Source: Callorhinus ursinus (taxonomy: Eukaryota; Chordata; Mammalia; Carnivora; Otariidae). Taken from it: a stretch of 64,000 nucleotides of DNA. A program made the translations under genes and the position numbers. The stretch is from positions 812,305 to 876,304 of the forward strand of contig NW_020312968.1 in assembly GCF_003265705.1 (NCBI RefSeq). The letters run 5' to 3'. Positions 45,740-56,869 of the stretch are shown here, in pieces. How positions within the stretch are numbered: the first letter of the stretch is position 1; the number at the start of each line of letters is the position of its first letter. The notes under the pieces were generated by a model. The model made no database searches and was not told where the DNA came from. It saw nothing but the letters and a program-made list of their open reading frames with translations.

Positions 45740-46175
45740 GCCCTCTTCTGATGGTACCTGCACCTCCTTCTTGGAGGATCTACCTCTCCTGCTCCTCTCA
45801 GTCTGGTTCGAATAGGGATGGCCTCTAACTCATGCCTAAACCAGTCAGTAAATTTTGCCTCTTTGGCCAAAATGATTTGTTCAGGAACTGCCCTGTGACA
45901 CAAGGAGCCCCAGTCAGAGGAACCCCCATCACTTGTGTCGAAACTGTTGGTAACAGAACATCCTGTTGGTAACTGTTGGGAAGCAGAGGGGATAACTGTG
46001 CAAGGCCAACCCATAACAAAGGACATAATAAAGTACCGAGTCCCAGTATGAACTCATCTGAGTCACGCCTGGACCTTCAGTCACATGAAGCAAAAGTTTC
46101 CTTTCTCACAAACACAATTTAACCTAGCGTTGAGTTTCGGTTTTGGATGCCGGCAACTCAAAGAGTCTGAACCAA
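45740..46175 (+). repeat. Ancient interspersed repeat, family not assigned
   Basis: TTTGGCCAAAATGATTTGTT, CCAGTCAGAGGAACCCCCAT, TTTCCTTTCTCACAAACAC and GTTGAGTTTCGGTTTTGGAT follow a eutherian-wide repeat with LTR-like texture that I cannot name securely. Confidence 0.45.
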
Positions 46176-46339
46176 TGTAGTTCTCATCAACCTTGTACTT
46201 GGGAGTTTAGTTCCAAATTAAGCATGGCTAAAGCTGTTCGATCCACTGAACTGCCTTTCTCCCACTGGTGTCCTTCCCATGAATGCTTGATCGCATTCAG
46301 GGAGAGCATACTCACATATGCATGGTGCAGGGAAAGATT

Positions 46340-47030
46340 CAAAGATAAAGAAGAAGTGGTCCCCATTTTCAAAATGTATGGTCTAATTTGGGGTATATAA
46401 CATGTATTCAAGGCAAGATCATGTATAGTAAAAGGAATCTCAGTCATTGATTTTAGGATTTGCAGAGGTGAAAATGACTACGTGTGTCTGGAAGGGGGAT
46501 TATGAAAGCAATGGAATCTGAGCAGAGGTGTAACCACTCTTGAGAGGACAGTAGAACCCAAGATTGGGGAAGAAGCCTTCAAGCCAGGAGGAGCAGTGTG
46601 AGCAAGGAAGGGGCAGAGGAATCCTGGACAGGGAATAGTGGATGCATCTTAAGTCTCCTGAAAGCCCACAAGGAAATATATGGTTGGAAAAAATAATTTA
46701 GCCTAGATTGTGGAGGGTCTCTCTACCAGGCCTGGGAGTTTGACCTTATCCTTGAACAGTGGGCATCTATGGAATCTTCCGGTCAGAGAAGAAAGACTGA
46801 AGGGGAAGAGAGATGACAGCACCTGAGATCTCTTTGGAGATTATCACCATTATTGCCATAGTCCATAGGTAAGAGATAATGAACTCCTCAACTGGGGACC
46901 AAGATGGTACAGATTGGAAAAGAGGCTGGAATGAATGGAAAAGATATCACACTATCTTTACTGAGTAGAGTGGACTGGTTTCAACAGCTGATTAGATGTG
47001 GAAACAAGGGCACATCATGGTTTTTAATCT
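46340..47030 (-). repeat. L2 LINE, antisense
   Basis: AGTGGTCCCCATTTTCAAAA, GCAGTGTGAGCAAGGAAGGG, GAGTTTGACCTTATCCTTGA and GACCAAGATGGTACAGATTG resemble reverse-complement L2 over about 690 bp. Confidence 0.55.
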
Positions 47031-47779
47031 GGATCATGGGAAGATGTCATGTTGTGAACAAAATTAGAAAATAGGGCATTGTGTGGGCGCGGTAGCTCTG
47101 TCTTCTTAACTCTCCCAGAATTCCCTTCCCTGGGTGGTTTTGGACAAGTGCTGGCCACAAGGCACCTGTCCCATGAGCCCTGAAAGTGGAAGTGAAACAG
47201 AGCATATACATCTTATGCTCCGAATTTTGGTGCAGGGTGTCAGAACTGTGGCAGCTCATGGGTGTTGCCACTGATTTGCCAGCTCACCTTGTCAGTGTGT
47301 GTACCTGGATAGACACCTCTTCCTCCTCCTCCTGCCTGATATTCTGCAGCTTCCTCAATGCCTAGGCCAACCACGAATGCACTTGGAGGGGAAGGGCACT
47401 GGATTCCATTGCAAATGACCCATGGCAGCACTTGGAGGCGGTAAGAGATTGCTCTGTGAGTTCTCGTTCATCCCCGTGGTTATCCTTGTCTTTGAACACA
47501 CCCAGCTCTCTTTTTCCAACTGCCCATCCCGCTGACCCCTAGGACTTCTGGCTCAACACCAGGCACAGAATCAAGAGCACTACAGACCCTCCTCTACCAG
47601 CTTTCATGATTGCGGAAAGTCTAAACCCCACACTATATCCTTTGTTCCACGTACACTCATAGTGGTTCTGCTTCTCTGATTCAGTGGGATCAGGAAATCT
47701 GAATCCATTCCCTTTATACCTGCGTAACTTGAGATGTTGGTGGCACATTCAGGTAGAAATGAATATCAAAGACAGGTTG
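47031..47779. other. No gene seen
   Basis: Unique-looking DNA or an unrecognised repeat between two L2-like segments. Confidence 0.35.
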
Positions 47780-48075
47780 GAATGATGGCTATGGATTTGG
47801 GGAAGGCAGTCAGGACAAGAGAGAGAAACCAGACAGTCTCGCACAGAGACCGTCATCAAAGCTGAATGAAGCTGTGGAGGCAGAGAGTATAAATAGAGGA
47901 GAAGACCAAGGGCAGAACTTTGAACAGTGCCTACACTGCCAACCAGAAGGAGCAGAAAGAGACAGGGAAGTAACCTGAAGTTAACAAAGAGGCCAAATGA
48001 GACCAAGGAGAACACATTTATAAAACCGCGAGGAAAAGGTCTTTGGAGAATGTGGTTGTGCAAAGTTACAGCACA
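47780..48075 (-). repeat. Probable L2 LINE segment, antisense
   Basis: GAGAAGACCAAGGGCAGAAC and ACTGCCAACCAGAAGGAGCA resemble a more upstream part of antisense L2, possibly continuing the copy at 46.3-47.0 kb. Confidence 0.45.
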
Positions 48076-48109
48076 AAGGACAGGCACTCTCTTTTTTCAA
48101 TTGTTGAAC

Positions 48110-48190
48110 TTCGCGTTACAGAGGAAATCTTGGACATTATTTAGTTCAACTCTCTCATTTTATAGGAAAAAGAACAGAGGCCCTTGAGAG
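48110..48190 (-). repeat. MIR-family fragment
   Basis: ATCTTGGACATTATTTAGTT, CTCATTTTATAGGAAAAAGA and ACAGAGGCCCTTGAGAG. Confidence 0.6.
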
Positions 48191-48394
48191 CTTTCTGGAG
48201 GGCGTGGAGCTATTTTGGAGCAGAACTAGAAAGAAAATCCGGTTTCTCCAGCTCATGTCTTAATGATCTTGCTACTATACTGTTCTTCCTCCTGTTTCTG
48301 ATGCTGCTAGAATCGATGAGACAATATTGAAAAATATTGAGTCCCCGGGAGGAAAGATTTAATGGTAATGCTGACATAAATTTCAATATTACCT

Positions 48395-48530
48395 TGTCTC
48401 TAAGGTACACAAAGCACTCTACATAGACTGTTCTTTCTCAAAAGAGTTGTCTACCACAGGAAAGTGGCAAATGCTTTTACAACTCTTTTCCCAAACAGAG
48501 AAACTGAGTCACGCTGAGGTAACTTTCTTT
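48395..48530 (-). repeat. MIR-family fragment
   Basis: ACACAAAGCACTCTACATAG followed by ACAGAGAAACTGAGTCACGC is consistent with diverged antisense MIR. Confidence 0.5.
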
Positions 48531-50143
48531 GTACAATAACTGCAATGCCTATTGAAGGCGAGGGCACCTTTAGTGCTCCTGACCATGAGGTTACGTGAGC
48601 GTCACTGATGTTTCCACATCTGACAGTTATTTTTTGAAAGAATAGACTCCCTACGCCACCTCCCTACAGTCACAGCAATAACTGGATGGCTCGTGAAACC
48701 CGTTTCCTTGCCTTATACTTACCAATTCACGTGCGGTCTTCAAATTTTTGTATAACGATATGCACTGGGAGCCTAGTAGGTATGCAAACAATATTCTTGA
48801 CTTAAGTATTCTCAGGGGTGCTCCTTTGCTTCTGTGATCTACAGAAATGGGGAATAGGAATGAGTCCTCGAAATATTTTTTTTTACATCCTTTTTATCAG
48901 TAGCTTCAACAAGCCGCGACGCAAATGCATGGGAACGTCGGCAAAGCAGCAGTTTTCACCTCCTGGACGGTGGTTTGGATATTTGGCTAAAATGTGCTCA
49001 CTCATCAACGGTGGGGGGTCAGATGGAGTGAAATGAAACAGAATGAGGGCTGGAGACGCGAAGCAGGGAGCAGAGAGCCTAGTGGACAACAGCCTGGGAA
49101 TGACAACAGACCACGAGGGTTACCATATGCCTAAGGGCCACATCCATGTCTCCTGATTGGCTCTTATACTTGTCAGGCTCTGTAAGAGTTTAGGAGAAAG
49201 ACCACGTTTAAAGTTCTTACGGTGTGCCAGATACTTTGTACCTGTATCATGCTTACCAGGTACTAGAGACAAGATACTCAGGGTCGCCTTCCTTAGTTTC
49301 TCTCTGTGGGTCTATTACCTAATCACCTGTCTATCTGTCTATTTACTTAGTTAACTTACAAATATAGAAGGCAGCTGACAAAAATGCCAAAGTTTAGTAA
49401 AAAACGTCTACTGAGGATCGGTCAGAAGGTGGAGGTGTGGATACAAAGCACTGCTGTCTGGAGAAGGGCTCCGTCTCTGCTAGCACAAACTGGAAGCCCA
49501 TCGACAAAGGCGGGCCACCCCTTTGTGGCTGTATCGATTTCCTTGCTGGCACGCAGGAGGTTTACTGCTGTTCCACGTGCGTGGCCCCGCTGTTCCCGCA
49601 GTGTGTTGCTGGGAGGGGAGGATCGTAATCACCCCTGACTGGTCCCGTCCCTTCCTCTCTCTCCCAACCTTTGTGTCTGCAATTCAGACTGCCTTTTGTC
49701 ATTCTTGCCAGTGGAGTTTTCAAAAGCAAGAACCTCGCTTCCTTTGGCCACTCGGAGAGCGTACAGTATATTTGATGTCTGGAACATCAAACAAATGCTT
49801 GTGCTCACAGTGCAGAAATAATCCCAGACAAAAGAAGACTGTGGCCATGTGGAGAATACGAAAGAAATGGGGACGGGAAATTACCAGTCAAGTCAAAGAA
49901 GAGGCTGTTTTCACCAACCCGGGTCCCCCGTGAGAAATGGGAAGTGTGAGGCTGTCAGGAATCTGCTCAGGGCACGCTGCCCCCCGCCACCACGGAGGGT
50001 GACCGTGCCAAGGGGGGGCCACCCCTTGTCAGAATCATTAGCTCACCCCTTTACCTTCTATGCAGGCAGGGTCTTGAGTAGTCTCATAAATGCTCCTAAA
50101 CTTGGGCATGGCCATTTAGTTGTGAACATATAATTGCTCCCTG
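48531..50143. other. No supported gene
   Basis: Unique-looking DNA. 49.4-50.0 kb has above-average CpG content. Overlapping forward frames (49384-49638, 49523-49933, 49849-50133) show no recognisable protein. Confidence 0.4.
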
Positions 50144-50160
50144 CCCCCCCCCCCCCCCAC
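50144..50160. repeat. Poly(C) tract
   Basis: A run of 15 or more C inside CTGCC...CACCCCAC. Confidence 0.85.
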
Positions 50161-50635
50161 CCCACACCTGCCCCAGGAAGAAACTGATCCAGATCTAGTT
50201 TTCTAATTTAAACCCAAACGGCTCAGCATCCAGGGAAGCAGAGTTCAATGTTCTTCGTTCTTTCTCTCCCTTTCGGGGCTCTTTCCTTTTCCTGAGCTCT
50301 TCTCCCTCTTTGCTGGGCTCACAGAAAGGCCCAAGAGTTGACAGGAATCCATGGGATTTCCTCCTCAGCATCTGGCTCCTGGCTACTCTCTCCCACCCCC
50401 ACCTGCTCATCCCTTCCCCGGCGCTCCAGCTGGCTCGGTGATGCAGCCCTAAGAGTTAAGGGGTGAATTAATTGGAAGAGGAGGGCAGAAAAGCCAGGGC
50501 AGGGAAAACTGTGCAAATCAAAGGGTTTATCTCCCCGGAGGGCTGCTCATGGGACTGAGGTGCGCTCATAATAGCGGTTCAAGTTCACCTTGTGTGAAGG
50601 AAAAGAGGTGTTTTAATGGCTCTGTAGCAAGAGGG

Positions 50636-50702
50636 GAGGAGAGAGAAAGAGGGATAGAAAATCAAAAGAGAGAGAGAGAGAAAAGGGGAGATAGAGAGAG
50701 GT
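50636..50702. repeat. GA-rich low-complexity tract
   Basis: Purine-only stretches such as AAAAGAGAGAGAGAGAGAAA inside the otherwise unique block. Confidence 0.85.
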
Positions 50703-50750
50703 GCAAATCCAAATGTCGATGTGTAGACATAGTGAGGAGAGCCTGCTGGC

Positions 50751-50766
50751 TGACAGGGTGATTTAT
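50751..50766 (+). promoter_or_regulatory. Possible MEIS/PREP + PBX-HOX composite site
   Basis: TGACAG (MEIS/PREP/TGIF half-site) is separated by 2 bp from TGATTTAT, which fits the PBX-HOX consensus TGATNNAT. Such pairing is known from HOX-responsive enhancers. A single short match, so functional status is inference. Confidence 0.35.
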
Positions 50767-51165
50767 TGGATTCTTCCAGTTAATCACTGCCGGCCTGTGG
50801 CCAAACGGATCTCCAGCAAAGCTGAAAGGCAGCCGAGGGAAACAGGCTTATAAGCATAAAGCCGCATAATGGTGTTCAATGAAGTGTGAGACTTTTAGTT
50901 CAGTCTCGCTGAGCCGGCCGCACCGCTGGAATGTCAAAGAGGGATTGTGGGTGGAAAAATTATGGATTTAAACTGCTAGCTGTAAATGAGGTCAATATGT
51001 CTGGTTCATAAACAGTCCGAGCCTATTCCAAGAATGCAGTGAGGGGGAAAATTAGCGTGAAGCCAACACTGTAGACAAACCTCATTGAGATATAATTGCA
51101 GCTATAAATACAAGCGAAAAGCTTACCGAGTGCAATAAAATACAGACACGCTTTTTTATTCCCCC

Positions 51166-51585
51166 TTCTTCTTCCTTCTTTGAATCTATGCATTTGTTAA
51201 GGGTTGTGCATCCCTAATGCCCCCCTCCATCTCTCCCTCCCTCTCCTAGTGACACCCAGTGTTGCAATTAATTGAGTGTTCTTGATCTCCCATTCCATTT
51301 TATTCAGGCAAGATTGGAAAAAATCAAAAGAGCACATCTAAAGCATTTTCTTCCCTTTTGCGTTTCTATTTGAATCAGGTTAAAATATGTGGGGAAAAAA
51401 AGCAGCGCTTATTTTTTACGAAGGGGGAGAAATTCAAGGAAAAAGGCTTTTTAAACTAATACATCTGTTAGATGATTTGAATCTCCATTTAATGAAGGGA
51501 CATCAAAGGCATCTACAGGATCCTATGGTGGGAATTCTTTCAAGGGCTACCTGGTCTGGGCTCATGAAACACTGACTCAAAATTA
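51166..51585. other. Repeat-poor unique DNA
   Basis: Continues the texture of the preceding block (C/T-rich at 51.17-51.25 kb, then AT-rich), without gene or repeat. Confidence 0.35.
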
Positions 51586-51832
51586 ATATATATATACATA
51601 TATATATATATATNNNNNNNNNNNNNNNNNNNNNNNNNNNNNNNNNNNNNNNNNNNNNNNNNNNNNNNNNNNNNNNNNNNNNNNNNNNNNNNNNNNNNNN
51701 NNNNNNNNNNNNNATATATATATACATATATATATATATATTTCTTCTTCTTCTTCTTCTTCTTCTTCTTCTTCTTCTTCTTCTTCTTCTTCTTCTTCTT
51801 CTTCTTCTTCTTCTTCTTCTTCTTTCTTCTTC
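51586..51832. repeat. Compound (TA)n - gap - (TA)n - (CTT)n satellite
   Basis: TA repeats enter the gap at 51613 and leave it at 51714; a (CTT)n run of about 30 units follows at 51743-51832. The true length of the TA array is unknown because the assembly breaks inside it. Confidence 0.95.
51614..51713. other. Assembly gap, exactly 100 N
   Basis: A run of 100 N, a conventional placeholder length for a gap of unknown size, lying within a TA microsatellite. Confidence 0.99.
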
Positions 51833-51839
51833 CCTTTTC

Positions 51840-52330
51840 TTAAACTCCAAAGACTCTCATTACTGCATTTTGTACTGAAGCTCAAAGGACAGAGGACAGA
51901 CATTAGCAAACTTGCTTTGCCCAGTTTAAAAGCCGATACAGTAATAAATTGAAGTCTAATAGCTCTGGTCAGGCTGTCTTTCCCCCTCAACCAATTGATT
52001 TAAATGGCAGTAATTTGGCCAGCGAGGCTAGTCCTGTTTAAATTAAACCCATTAATATAATAGCACAAGTCCTGAATGAAATCCATCTGCAGAAAAGGCT
52101 CCACTGGTCAGTAGTTTCATAACTGCCAGGGGATGTCTTGAAACACCCACAGCCATATAAACAGGAATTACAGATTGCAGGCAGGACCCTGAAAAGCGAG
52201 AGAGGGAGAGAGACAGAGACAGAGAATGTGGGATATAAACAAAATAGTGTGAGTGCACACATTCAAAACAAGTGAGAAACCGACCTGAAGTTTTCAAGGG
52301 AAATGACCTTGGTTATTAGTAACAGTGAAA
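51840..52330. promoter_or_regulatory. Candidate conserved noncoding block
   Basis: About 490 bp without recognisable repeats, rich in A/T homeodomain-type motifs (AACCAATTGATTTAAATGGC, AAATTAAACCCATTAATATA, GCCATATAAACAGGAATTAC). Probably the continuation of the 50.4-51.2 kb block on the other side of the satellite. Inference from texture only. Confidence 0.35.
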
Positions 52331-52974
52331 GGTTAATTGTATTAATAACAACAGTGTCCCTGCAGGGGGGAAAGGTCCTCAGCACCCTTCTTCCCTTCCT
52401 CACTAAAAATGTCTCACTAGGGAGGCGTTTTTCTTCTTGAACTGTTCTGCCTGGACCTGATGGCCCAAAAGGCCAGAAATAATTTCTTCAATGCGGCGAC
52501 ATGGCCCCAAAGAACAAAAATCAGTTCTTCTAAGCAGAGAATGTGATCTTCTAAGCTGAAGGTACATGTGTGCATGTCGTGCGAGGTTGGCCTTCGAGAC
52601 AGTGTCCCTGCCACGTCTGCGTTCAGTTCCGAGGCAGGTGACATGAAGGTGGTCCCATGAGTGTGACCTGACTTGGGAGTCAGGAACGCAGCTGCCGAGT
52701 TCACCACTGAGTCTGAGTCCGTGGTGAAACCTGAGCAAATTGTCTCCCATCTGTTCAAAGGGAAAAGATGCTTCCTAAACAGACCAGGGAGAGCTTGAAC
52801 CAGGGAGCTATGGAATCATGGAGACTTCAGCATGCGTGCGCATTTGAAGGTGACAGTAAAATAATGCCACACATGTTCACAGGTGGCCGATGAAAGTTTA
52901 ATTGCTTTACGGGCACACTTGGAAGGCAACACTTTGGAAGCCAGTGGGAGATGGCACAGGATTGTCAGCAGCAG
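52331..52974. other. No supported gene
   Basis: Unique-looking DNA. Two overlapping reverse frames of 115 and 113 codons (52403-52758) shadow each other and match nothing known. A weak MIR-like stretch may lie at 52660-52770. Confidence 0.35.
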
Positions 52975-53215
52975 GACTAGGGGTTGGGGACTGGGAACTC
53001 CAGGTTCTAGTCTGTCTGTCATTTATCAGCTAGGAGTCATAGGCAAACACCTCAGTCTGAGTTTGCTTTCTCATTTAAAAGAAGTGTGTGTGGGGGGGTA
53101 CTTGTTCTGTATTCCTTATAGATTGTTGCTGCAATCAAATGAGAGAGCGCATGGAAAAGTATTCGGTAATCTCTAAAACCTTAAATACTGTTAAGACAGT
53201 AGTAGTCGTCATAGT
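52975..53215 (+). repeat. MIR SINE
   Basis: CTCCAGGTTCTAGTCTGTCT, GTTTGCTTTCTCATTTAAAA and TTGTTGCTGCAATCAAATGA track the sense MIR. Confidence 0.7.
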
Positions 53216-53354
53216 GACATTATTAGGTTTATTAACAAGGTGCTCACTTATGACCATATTAAATTATAAGGGAACTTGCATGGATTCATGCCATCTTCAT
53301 TGGATGCTCACTGTCTTTGGGACGCAGTGATAGGGTGTCACACACGCGAGCTCA

Positions 53355-53505
53355 CTCCTCAGGCAGTCAAGTGAGGTAAACATCATTATCCTTCATTTTA
53401 TAGGTGAGGACACCTACGTTTAGAGCATTTGGATCACGGCTCACTGTTATTTCAATAACAAGTAGTGGAGATAGAATTTGAATCTAATTCTTCTACATTC
53501 AATTT
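53355..53505 (-). repeat. MIR remnant
   Basis: AACATCATTATCCTTCATTT, TATAGGTGAGGACACCTACG and ACAAGTAGTGGAGATAGAAT. Confidence 0.7.
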
Positions 53506-53589
53506 TAATGTTCTATGAGGACATGTGGTATTCCCATCCATCAGAATTACCACCCTATATTTTTTACTCAACGATTTGTGCTCAATTTA

Positions 53590-53738
53590 GCCCAGTGGAT
53601 CACAATCCAGAAGGCACCTTAAAATCACAAATATACTTGTTTGTTCATTTGTTTGTTTTTAATAATGATATTCAGGGCCCACCCCAGAGTTTCTGATATG
53701 AGAGCTATATTAGGCTCAGGATGAGAAACACTGGCTTA
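53590..53738 (+). repeat. MER5-like hAT-Charlie remnant
   Basis: CCCAGTGGATCACAATCCAG at the 5' side and GGGCCCACCCCAGAGTTTCT, then GATGAGAAACACTGGCTTAG at the 3' side. Confidence 0.55.
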
Positions 53739-54529
53739 GCCTATCAGGAAAGGAAGCATCAGAATGAGTATCTCACCGCTCCTTCCAAGCTTTGTGTGTT
53801 GTTCTGCGTGACTAAAACACACACACATATAGACACACACTCACACACAAGCACACAGAGTTTACAAACAAGGAAAAAAACTACAGATTGCTGGGACTGC
53901 TTCCATAACTCAGTCTTTCAACGGCAAAACAACAGGGTAACTGTAGACCTTCCCTACAAATGCCTTCCTTCCCTTAGGCACTGCTCAGCAAAGAAGACAA
54001 TATTGCTTATCCTCTCAATGTGGATAACATGAGGCTATACCACAAAGCAGAAAGGTCTAGCCTCTGCGTGACAGACCTTCACAACCACCGTGCTCAGGTG
54101 TGTTGTACAAGTGGTGGTGGGCAGGGCATTGAACAGGTGAGTGGCTAGCAGCAATGGCAGAGGGCACACCGGTCTCCATGTGAAGCTGATTTGGGGGCAA
54201 TTTTTCTTTTTCTTTCTTTCTTTTTTTTTTTGCCGCCTCTTCTTTCATGGAGTGATAAACACAGCTCCTATTTACCTGGTTAGCACCAGGCATCTCCCGG
54301 GGTTATTAGGGCAGAATTGATCCTTCTTTGAGAAGTATCAGCCAAAGAACACCAGAAATCTAAAGGGGTGCTGAATCCCTCAGATTTATAGTACACAGCA
54401 TACAGATTCTAGGATGTAGGCAGAACACAGAGTTTTAATCCATATTTCACTTGTAACAAAATAGGAGATAGGTGACTTGCTCACAGTCATAGAGTTAAAC
54501 TACATTACAGTTGGGGCATGTTCATTCTT
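53739..54529. other. No gene; CA-rich and T-rich tracts
   Basis: CA-rich tract at 53817-53860 and a CTTT/T run at about 54203-54231. Otherwise unique-looking, with a possible MIR piece at 54425-54512. Confidence 0.4.
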
Positions 54530-54739
54530 TTTTTTTTTTTTTAAGAGTTTTTATTTATTCATTTGACAGAGAGAGAGAGCAAAAGTACAAGCAGGGGCAG
54601 GGGAAGGTCAGAGGGAGAGGGAGAAGCAGACTTCCTGCTAAGCAGGGAGCCCGATATGGGGTTCAATCCCAGGACCCTGGGATCATGACCTGAGCCAAAG
54701 GCAGACGCTTAACCAACTGAGCCACCCAGGCGCCCCAAA
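54530..54739 (-). mobile_element. Carnivore SINE, minus strand
   Basis: T tail, AAGAGTTTTTATTTATTCAT, GA-rich body, CAATCCCAGGACCCTGGGAT and TGAGCCACCCAGGCGCCCC. Imperfect duplications (GGGGCATGTTCATTCTT at 54513-54529, GGGGACGTGTTCATTCTT at 54740-54757) flank it. Confidence 0.96.
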
Positions 54740-54757
54740 GGGGACGTGTTCATTCTT

Positions 54758-55026
54758 AAACAAGACTTAACTGAGTGCCTTCTATATCCCAAGCCGTGTT
54801 CCCAGTCCTGGGAAATCTGCTCTCAGGGAACTCACATTTTTGTTGGGGAAAGACAACAAGGCAATAATATACAAATGTATAATATGCAAAGGGTGCAAAG
54901 CGCTCTGAAGAAAATTAGCAGGGTCTGGAGACGCAGGATGATGACCGATGGCAGGGATGTCCTTTCTGATGAGGTAGCATTTGAGCAGGCCTGAATGAAG
55001 TGAGGGAGGTAGCTTGGGGAATAGCC
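54758..55026 (-). repeat. L2 LINE, antisense
   Basis: TGAGTGCCTTCTATATCCCA, CTCTCAGGGAACTCACATTT, GAGGTAGCATTTGAGCAGGC and CTGAATGAAGTGAGGGAGGT follow reverse-complement L2. A SINE abuts each side. Confidence 0.8.
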
Positions 55027-55028
55027 TT

Positions 55029-55067
<39 letters not shown>

Positions 55068-55261
55068 TTATTTTTAAAGATTTTATTTATTTATTTGCCA
55101 GAGAGAGGGAGGAAGAGTACAAGCAGGGGGAGTGGCAGGCAGAGGGAGAAGCAGACTCCCTGCTAAGCAAGGAGCCCGATGTGGGACTTGATCCCAGGAC
55201 CCTGAGATCATGACCTGAGCCGAAGGCAGATGCTTAACGACTGAGCCACCCAGGCACCCCT
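55027..55261 (-). mobile_element. Carnivore SINE, minus strand, with (TTTA)n tail
   Basis: The tail complement has expanded to about ten TTTA units (55028-55069). Then AAAGATTTTATTTATTTATT, GATCCCAGGACCCTGAGATC and GAGCCACCCAGGCACCCC. No clear target-site duplication found. Confidence 0.95.
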
Positions 55262-56869
55262 CAAATTTAGTTTCTTAATCTAAGGCTTGTATTCTTTCAA
55301 TTATTTAGTCTAGGCATAGGGGTGCCCTATATCCTGGCACATAGTGTCTCCTCATTTTCTCAATCTGTGTCCATAATCTGGGTATATAAGCCTGTCTCCC
55401 AAGGGGACAGACAGGAGAGCACACCCCTCTCCCCACCTATGAAGGTTTCCTCGGAGGGAAAAAGGATGCAGGAAAATAACTCACATGGCGTGGAATGGTC
55501 ATGGATCAGTAGGGCAAAGAACCATTTTGCTCCCCGCTGCCTCTCTTCTCTGCCCCCAGTTATATGCAGCTCATTATAAAACAGAAGATTTCGCTTCCTT
55601 TTATGAGCTTTTCTCATGGGTAGATTGGTTTGCTATGGAGCCAGTACGGGGGTTCAAAAGCCACAGAAAGCCTTACTTCACGGCCAAGCCTTGCCCACTG
55701 CAACCTGGGCTCTGCCATTTGAGGAGTCATGCAAATGCCATCTAAATAGCGGTGGAAATACAGAAAGTTTCACAATGCTTTTGGGTCAGTTCCCACTGCC
55801 CACAGACCACCATCTCCATCAAAGAAGCCTCCTTGTTTTGGGAACTGCCGCCCTCCTCCATTTTTTCACTCCCCGACCACAACCACCACTTAAGCCAAAA
55901 TGCTAGGAAATGCAGACTATGTGGGATGAGTGTAAACTAGCAAAGATGTAGTTGGATTATAGGTCAACTTTCCCTTTCCAATGAACAGAAATATTGAGAC
56001 ATGCTTTCTTTAAATGTTTGTTGTGCCCGACCTTGAATATCTAATATCAGGGTTAGAATCAATATTTGTAAATATTTGCTTAGAAAACCATGCTTACCAA
56101 TAGAGGTGAGTCTCTAAATGCCTGCCAATAAATGGTAGCTTAAGAGTCTTGCTCAATTCACTATTGCGTGGGAATTTTGAAATATAACCTACAGGTTTGG
56201 TCTTGGAGTACAGAGGGACACACTATCCTTTCACTAGGTACTTTCCTTTGCTTGGAGAAGCTTGCAAAATTGTTGGGTACACAGTATCCAGTTTTTAAGA
56301 ACTCATCTGTTAAAATAAGTCATCCCAAAAAGATAGACTGTAACTTATTTCACAGGGTTTTCGCAGTTTAAAACTGTATCTCCTGTATCACAGCCTTCAT
56401 GAGAAATTGATCAGGAAGAAATTGACTGGGAAGAACGTTCCTAGATTTGCAAACCTTTGCCCTAGCCTATCACACTCTGCAATTTCAGCCACCATTTAAG
56501 CCTATAGCCCCCGAGTCACTCAGCCAGGCTTCTCCTTTTCCTGCACTTCCTCAAGGTATGTTTGTTATTCCACGGCATGTGCAGAAGGCTGGCTTCATCA
56601 TTTTCCCCAGTTCACAGTACATGCTAATGACCTGTGCACGTGGTCTCCTTGTTGCCTTTCTTACTTCCTTTCCTCTCACCTACAGCCCACACACCCTTTG
56701 TCTTCCCTTCCTCGTTAGGCAACCATTCTCATTAGCGTAACACACATCATTGTGCCTGAGCGTATTTTTGTAAAAGATGTACTGTTTTCTGCAAACAGTT
56801 TATGTAAATAATATCCGGTATATTACAACCTCTTTCCTTTTTTAACTCAGCACCATGTTTTTTAAATTA
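55262..56869. other. No gene seen
   Basis: Unique-looking DNA. Frames such as 55485-55745 and 56447-56740 are not recognisable as proteins. Confidence 0.4.

Larger units (their letters stand above)
50410..51165. promoter_or_regulatory. Candidate developmental enhancer / conserved noncoding block
   Basis: About 750 bp, except for a GA-rich tract at 50636-50702, free of any repeat I recognise and dense in transcription-factor-like motifs. These include GGTGAATTAATTGG (50462-50475, homeodomain), ATCAAAG (50517-50523, TCF/LEF-like), TGACAG then TGATTTAT (50751-50766, MEIS/PREP plus PBX-HOX arrangement), and ATAATTGCAG (about 51092-51101). Texture and motif spacing resemble conserved developmental enhancers. 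No target gene is visible in the window. Conservation itself cannot be seen from one sequence. Confidence 0.4.

Noticed and set aside
51503..51990. Reverse frames with poly-Arg, poly-Glu and unknown residues
   Set aside because: Pure translation of the CTT and TA microsatellites across the N gap; not genes.
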